From positions 1 to 28,924 of the forward strand of contig CAAHFI011718547.1 of assembly GCA_900893395.1 (NCBI GenBank): a stretch of 28,924 nucleotides of DNA, in the 5' to 3' direction. Each line of letters starts with the position of its first letter. The first letter of the stretch is position 1. This document shows positions 24,888 to 28,924 of the stretch, in pieces. The position numbers and the translations under genes were made by a program. The notes under the pieces were generated by a model that worked only from the letters and a program-made list of their open reading frames with translations, did no database searches and was not told where the DNA came from. Source of the stretch: Euglena gracilis (taxonomy: Eukaryota; Euglenozoa; Euglenophyceae; Euglenales; Euglenaceae).

Positions 24888-26137
24888 ACATCGGAATACC
24901 TATACCGGGGGTTGCAATGGGAACCCCCAATCGGTTTCCAGTTTTAGGCCCAAATCACGGTTTCCCATGGGCCCAAGTATGGGAACCAGGCTGTACTGAC
25001 ATTTGGGGTCGTCTTCCACCCCTCCAAAAACGTCGATATCTTGCTAGTTTTTTGATATCCGCATGTTTTTCACACCCGTAGGCACTAATCCGGCCGGCAC
25101 ATCGGAATACCTATACCGGGGTTGCAATGGGAACCCCCAATCGGTTTCCAGTTTTAGGCCAAATCACGGTTTCCCATGGGCCCAAGTATGGGAACCAGGC
25201 TGTACTGACATTTGGGGTCGTCTTCCACCCCTCCAAAACGTCGATATCTTGCTAGTTTTTTGATATCCGCATGTTTTTCACACCCGTAGGCACTAATCCG
25301 GCCGGCACATCGGAATACCTATACCGGGGGTTGCAATGGGAACCCCAATCGGTTTCCAGTTTTAGGCCCAAATCACGGTTTCCCATGGGCCCAAGTATGG
25401 GACCAGGCTGTACTGACATTTGGGTCGTCTTCCACCCCTCCAAAACGTCGATACTTGCTAGTTTTTTGATATCCGCATGTTTTTCACACCCGTAGGCACT
25501 AATCCGGCCGGCACATCGGAATACCTATACCGGGGGTTGCAATGGGAACCCCAATCGGTTTCCAGTTTTAGGCCCAAATCACGGTTTCCCATGGGCCCAA
25601 GTATGGGAACCAGGCTGTACTGACATTTGGGGTCGTCTTCCACCCCTCCAAAACGTCGATCTTGCTAGTTTTTTGATATCCGCATGTTTTTACACCCGTA
25701 GGCACTAATCCGGCCGGCACATCGGAATACCTATACCGGGGGTTGCAATGGGAACCCCCAATCGGTTTCCAGTTTTAGGCCCAAATCACGGTTTCCCATG
25801 GGCCCAAGTATGGGACCAGGCTGTACTGACATTTGGGGTCGTCTTCCACCCCTCCAAAACGTCGATATCTTGCTAGTTTTTTGATATCCGCATGTTTTTC
25901 ACACCCGTAGGCACTAATCCGGCCGGCACATCGGAATACCTATACCGGGGGTTGCAATGGGAACCCCCAATCGGTTTCCAGTTTTAGGCCAAATCACGGT
26001 TTCCCATGGGCCCAAGTATGGGAACCAGGCTGTACTGACATTTGGGGTCGTCTTCCACCCCTCCAAAAACGTCGATATCTTGCTAGTTTTTTGATATCCG
26101 CATGTTTTTCACACCCGTAGGCACTAATCCGGCCGGC

Positions 26138-26324
26138 ACATCGGAATACCTCCCCCCAATCGGTTTCCAGTTTTAGGCCAAATCACGGTTTCCCATGGGC
26201 CCAAGTATGGGAACCAGGCTGTACTGACATTTGGGGTCGTCTTCCACCCCCAAAAACGTCGATATCTTGCTAGTTTTTTGATATCCGCATGTTTTTCACA
26301 CCCGTAGGCACTAATCCGGCCGGC
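26138..26324. repeat. Unit 126: 187 bp, 21-bp loss at hairpin 1
   Basis: AATACCT is followed directly by six C and AATCGG (26145-26163): a net 21-bp loss of hairpin 1. The unit also has GGCCAAATC and a collapsed CCCCTCC run. Confidence 0.85.
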
Positions 26325-26532
26325 ACATCGGAATACCTATACCGGGGGTTGCAATGGGAACCCCCAATCGGTTTCCAGTTTTAGGCCAAATCACGGTTTC
26401 CCATGGGCCCAAGTATGGGACCAGGCTGTACTGACATTTGGGGTCGTCTTCCACCCCTCCAAAACGTCGATATCTTGCTAGTTTTTTGATATCCGCATGT
26501 TTTTCACACCCGTAGGCACTAATCCGGCCGGC

Positions 26533-26721
26533 ACGGACAATCGGGTACCTAACCCAATCGGTTTCCAGTTTTAGGCCCAAATCACGGTTTCCCATGGGCC
26601 CAAGTATGGGGAACCAGGCTGTACTGACATTTGGGGTCGTCTTCACCCCCAAAACGTCGATATCTTGCTAGTTTTTGATATCCGCATGTTTTTCACACCC
26701 GTAGGCACTAATCCGGCCGGC
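26533..26721. repeat. Unit 128: 189 bp, complex rearrangement at hairpin 1
   Basis: Between GGCAC and CCCAATCGG the unit reads GGACAATCGGGTACCTAA (26535-26552), which is not a simple deletion of the consensus. It contains an extra CAATCGG-like word upstream of the usual one and a GTACC. The net loss is about 18 bp. It is the most rearranged unit in the window. Template switching or poor read consensus could each explain it. Confidence 0.75.
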
Positions 26722-27139
26722 ACATCGGAATACCTATACCGGGGGTTGCAATGGGAACCCCCAATCGGTTTCCAGTTTTAGGCCAAATCACGGTTTCCCA
26801 TGGGCCCAAGTATGGGAACCAGGCTGTACTGACATTTGGGGTCGTCTTCCACCCCTCCAAAAACGTCGATATCTTGCTAGTTTTTTGATATCCGCATGTT
26901 TTTCACACCCGTAGGCACTAATCCGGCCGGCACATCGGAATACCTATACCGGGGGTTGCAATGGGAACCCCAATCGGTTTCCAGTTTTAGGCCAAATCAC
27001 GGTTTCCCATGGGCCCAAGTATGGGAACCAGGCTGTACTGACATTTGGGGTCGTCTTCCACCCCTCCAAAAACGTCGATATCTTGCTAGTTTTTGATATC
27101 CGCATGTTTTTCACACCCGTAGGCACTAATCCGGCCGGC

Positions 27140-27329
27140 ACATCGGAATACCTTACCCCCCAATCGGTTTCCAGTTTTAGGCCAAATCACGGTTTCCCAT
27201 GGGCCCAAGTATGGGAACCAGGCTGTACTGACATTTGGGGTCGTCTTCCACCCCTCCAAAACGTCGATATCTTGCTAGTTTTTTGATATCCGCATGTTTT
27301 TCACACCCGTAGGCACTAATCCGGCCGGC
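27140..27329. repeat. Unit 131: 190 bp, 19-bp loss at hairpin 1
   Basis: AATACCTTA runs into six C and AATCGG (27147-27167), a net 19-bp loss of hairpin 1. GGCCAAATC and an A4 tract are also present. Confidence 0.85.
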
Positions 27330-27742
27330 ACATCGGAATACCTATACCGGGGGTTGCAATGGGAACCCCCAATCGGTTTCCAGTTTTAGGCCAAATCACG
27401 TTTCCCATGGGCCCAAGTATGGGACCAGGCTGTACTGACATTTGGGTCGTCTTCCACCCCTCCAAAAACGTCGATATCTGCTAGTTTTTTGATATCCGCA
27501 TGTTTTTCACACCCGTAGGCACTAATCCGGCCGGCACATCGGAATACCTATACCGGGGTTGCAATGGGAACCCCAATCGGTTTCCAGTTTTAGGCCAAAT
27601 CACGGTTTCCCATGGGCCCAAGTATGGGAACCAGGCTGTACTGACATTTGGGGTCGTCTTCCACCCCTCCAAAAACGTCGATATCTTGCTAGTTTTTGAT
27701 ATCCGCATGTTTTTCACACCCGTAGGCACTAATCCGGCCGGC

Positions 27743-27925
27743 GCATCGGAATACCCCCAATCGGTTTCCAGTTTTAGGCCCAAATCACGGTTTCCCATGG
27801 GCCCAAGTATGGGAACCAGGCTGTACTGACATTTGGGTCGTCTTCCACCCTCCAAAACGTCGATATCTTGCTAGTTTTTTGATATCCGCATGTTTTTCAC
27901 ACCCGTAGGCACTAATCCGGCCGGC
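27743..27925. repeat. Unit 134: 183 bp, 25-bp loss at hairpin 1
   Basis: AATA is followed by five C and AATCGG (27750-27764), a net 25-bp loss and the largest in the array. The unit also has one of the very few apparent base substitutions: its first base is G instead of A (GGCGCATCGG at 27740-27749). Confidence 0.85.
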
Positions 27926-28754
27926 ACATCGGAATACCTATACCGGGGGTTGCAATGGGAACCCCAATCGGTTTCCAGTTTTAGGCCCAAATCACGGTTT
28001 CCCATGGGCCCAAGTATGGGAACCAGGCTGTACTGACATTTGGGGTCGTCTTCCACCCCTCCAAAAACGTCGATATCTTGCTAGTTTTTTGATATCCGCA
28101 TGTTTTTCACACCCGTAGGCACTAATCCGGCCGGCACATCGGAATACCTATACCGGGGTTGCAATGGGAACCCCCAATCGGTTTCCAGTTTTAGGCCCAA
28201 ATCACGGTTTCCCATGGCCCAAGTATGGGAACCAGGCTGTACTGACATTTGGGGTCGTCTTCCACCCCTCCAAAAACGTCGATATCTTGCTAGTTTTTGA
28301 TATCCGCATGTTTTTCACACCCGTAGGCACTAATCCGGCCGGCACATCGGAATACCTATACCGGGGTTGCAATGGGAACCCCCAATCGGTTTCCAGTTTT
28401 AGGCCCAAATCACGGTTTCCATGGGCCCAAGTATGGGACCAGGCTGTACTGACATTTGGGGTCGTCTTCCACCCCTCCAAAAACGTCGATATCTTGCTAG
28501 TTTTTTGATATCCGCATGTTTTTCACACCCGTAGGCACTAATCCGGCCGGCACATCGGAATACTATACCGGGGGTTGCAATGGGAACCCCCAATCGGTTT
28601 CCAGTTTTAGGCCAAATCACGGTTTCCCTGGGCCCAAGTATGGAACCAGGTGTACTGACATTTGGGGTCGTCTTCCACCCCTCCAAAACGTCGATATTGC
28701 TAGTTTTTTGATATCCGCATGTTTTTCACACCCGTAGGCACTAATCCGGCCGGC

Positions 28755-28924
28755 ACATCGGAATACCTATACCGGGGTTGCAATGGGAACCCCCAATCGG
28801 TTTCCAGTTTTAGGCCCAAATCACGGTTTCCCATGGGCCAAGTATGGGACCAGGCTGTACTGACATTTGGGTCGTCTTCCACCCTCCAAAAACGTCGATA
28901 TCTTGCTAGTTTTTTGATATCCGC
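28755..28924. repeat. Unit 139: partial, cut by the window edge
   Basis: The last unit runs 170 bp, to GATATCCGC, and is truncated by the end of the sequence, not by array flank. It has many one-base losses (G4, GGGCCAAG, GGGACCAGG, TTTGGGTCG, CACCCTCC), the densest load in the window. Confidence 0.9.

Larger units (their letters stand above)
1..28924. repeat. Tandem satellite array, 210-bp unit, about 139 copies
   Basis: The whole window is a head-to-tail array of one unit in a single orientation. Period 210 is read directly from clean stretches, where the same bases recur at 8172, 8382, 8592, 8802 and 9012. Phased at ACATCGG, I count 138 complete units and one partial unit; the mean complete length is about 208 bp because of small deletions. 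No spacer, inversion, transposon insertion or unique sequence interrupts it, so neither array edge is present. The consensus is about 51% G+C (108 of 210). Long homogeneous arrays of this kind are known as eukaryotic centromeric or heterochromatic satellites; that assignment is inference. I do not recognise the family. There is no stretch of non-repeat sequence to describe separately. Confidence 0.98.
20119..28924. repeat. Right zone of array: units 97-139, variant-rich
   Basis: From unit 97 the majority junction changes from GATACTTG to GATATCTTG, which most of the remaining units carry. GGCCAAATC (one C fewer than consensus GGCCCAAATC) appears in roughly 16 of these 43 units against about 3 of the first 96. 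GGGACCAGG (one A lost) occurs only after about 25.4 kb. All six units with a 17-25 bp loss at the first hairpin lie here. Indel load rises towards 28.9 kb. The zone could be a diverged sub-array at an array edge or a contig end with thin read support. Confidence 0.75.

Noticed and set aside
1-28924. Recurrent 61-residue minus-strand reading frame, about once per 210 bp in many units
   Set aside because: It reaches full length only in units that lost one base in the G5 or C5 tract; in the consensus unit the frame closes after about 39 residues. It begins at GTG, not ATG, has no recognisable domain, and the longer plus- and minus-strand frames (up to 143 residues) are chance joins across indels.
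1-28924. CRISPR array
   Set aside because: The entire 210-bp period is repeated; there are no unique spacers between short repeats and no cas genes.
1-28924. rDNA spacer subrepeats, telomeric repeats or pol III (tRNA/5S-derived) repeats
   Set aside because: No rRNA, tRNA, 5S or telomere-type motif is visible, no A-box/B-box pair is recognisable, and 29 kb without any rRNA gene is long for a spacer subrepeat block.
1-28924. Transposon or LTR-element origin of the unit
   Set aside because: No terminal inverted repeats, target duplications, long terminal repeats or transposase/polymerase-like coding remnants are seen inside or between units.

Overview
The window is one thing from end to end: an uninterrupted head-to-tail tandem satellite array. 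The unit is 210 bp. I count 138 complete units plus a 170-bp partial unit at the right edge, all in the same orientation, with no flanking unique sequence, gene, RNA gene or transposon inside the window. Both array boundaries lie outside it. A pure array of about 29 kb with such a long unit points to a eukaryotic nuclear genome (centromeric, pericentromeric, subtelomeric or other heterochromatic satellite). I do not recognise the family and cannot name the organism. The consensus unit is about 51% G+C and has 11 CpGs, only mildly below expectation.

Layout, phasing each unit to start at ACATCGG (position 1). The left zone (1-2918, units 1-14) is rich in small indels. The core (2919-20118, units 15-96) is the cleanest part and holds runs of apparently identical 210-bp units, for example 7962-9011. 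The right zone (20119-28924, units 97-139) becomes steadily more indel-rich towards the edge, carries a different majority variant at the GATA(C/T)CTTG position, and contains six units with 17-25 bp missing at one hairpin-forming segment.

Each unit contains two potential foldback structures, two pairs of short internal direct repeats, a CCGGCCGG palindrome, a GATATC palindrome and three A/T tracts spaced roughly two helical turns apart. Differences between units are almost all one-base indels in homopolymers. Base substitutions are strikingly rare. This fits either very recent homogenisation plus homopolymer slippage, or, more probably for many of the differences, residual consensus error in a long-read contig of satellite DNA. 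The window length and the rise in indels towards both ends fit the idea that this is a whole unplaced satellite contig.

No protein-coding gene is supported. The recurrent 61-residue minus-strand reading frame opens fully only in units that happen to have lost one base, begins at GTG, and has no sign of being a gene. I found no new biological system. The most useful observations are the hairpin-centred deletion hotspot, the zone shift near 20 kb, the clustering of tract-shortened units, and unit 35 with its 7-bp insertion.
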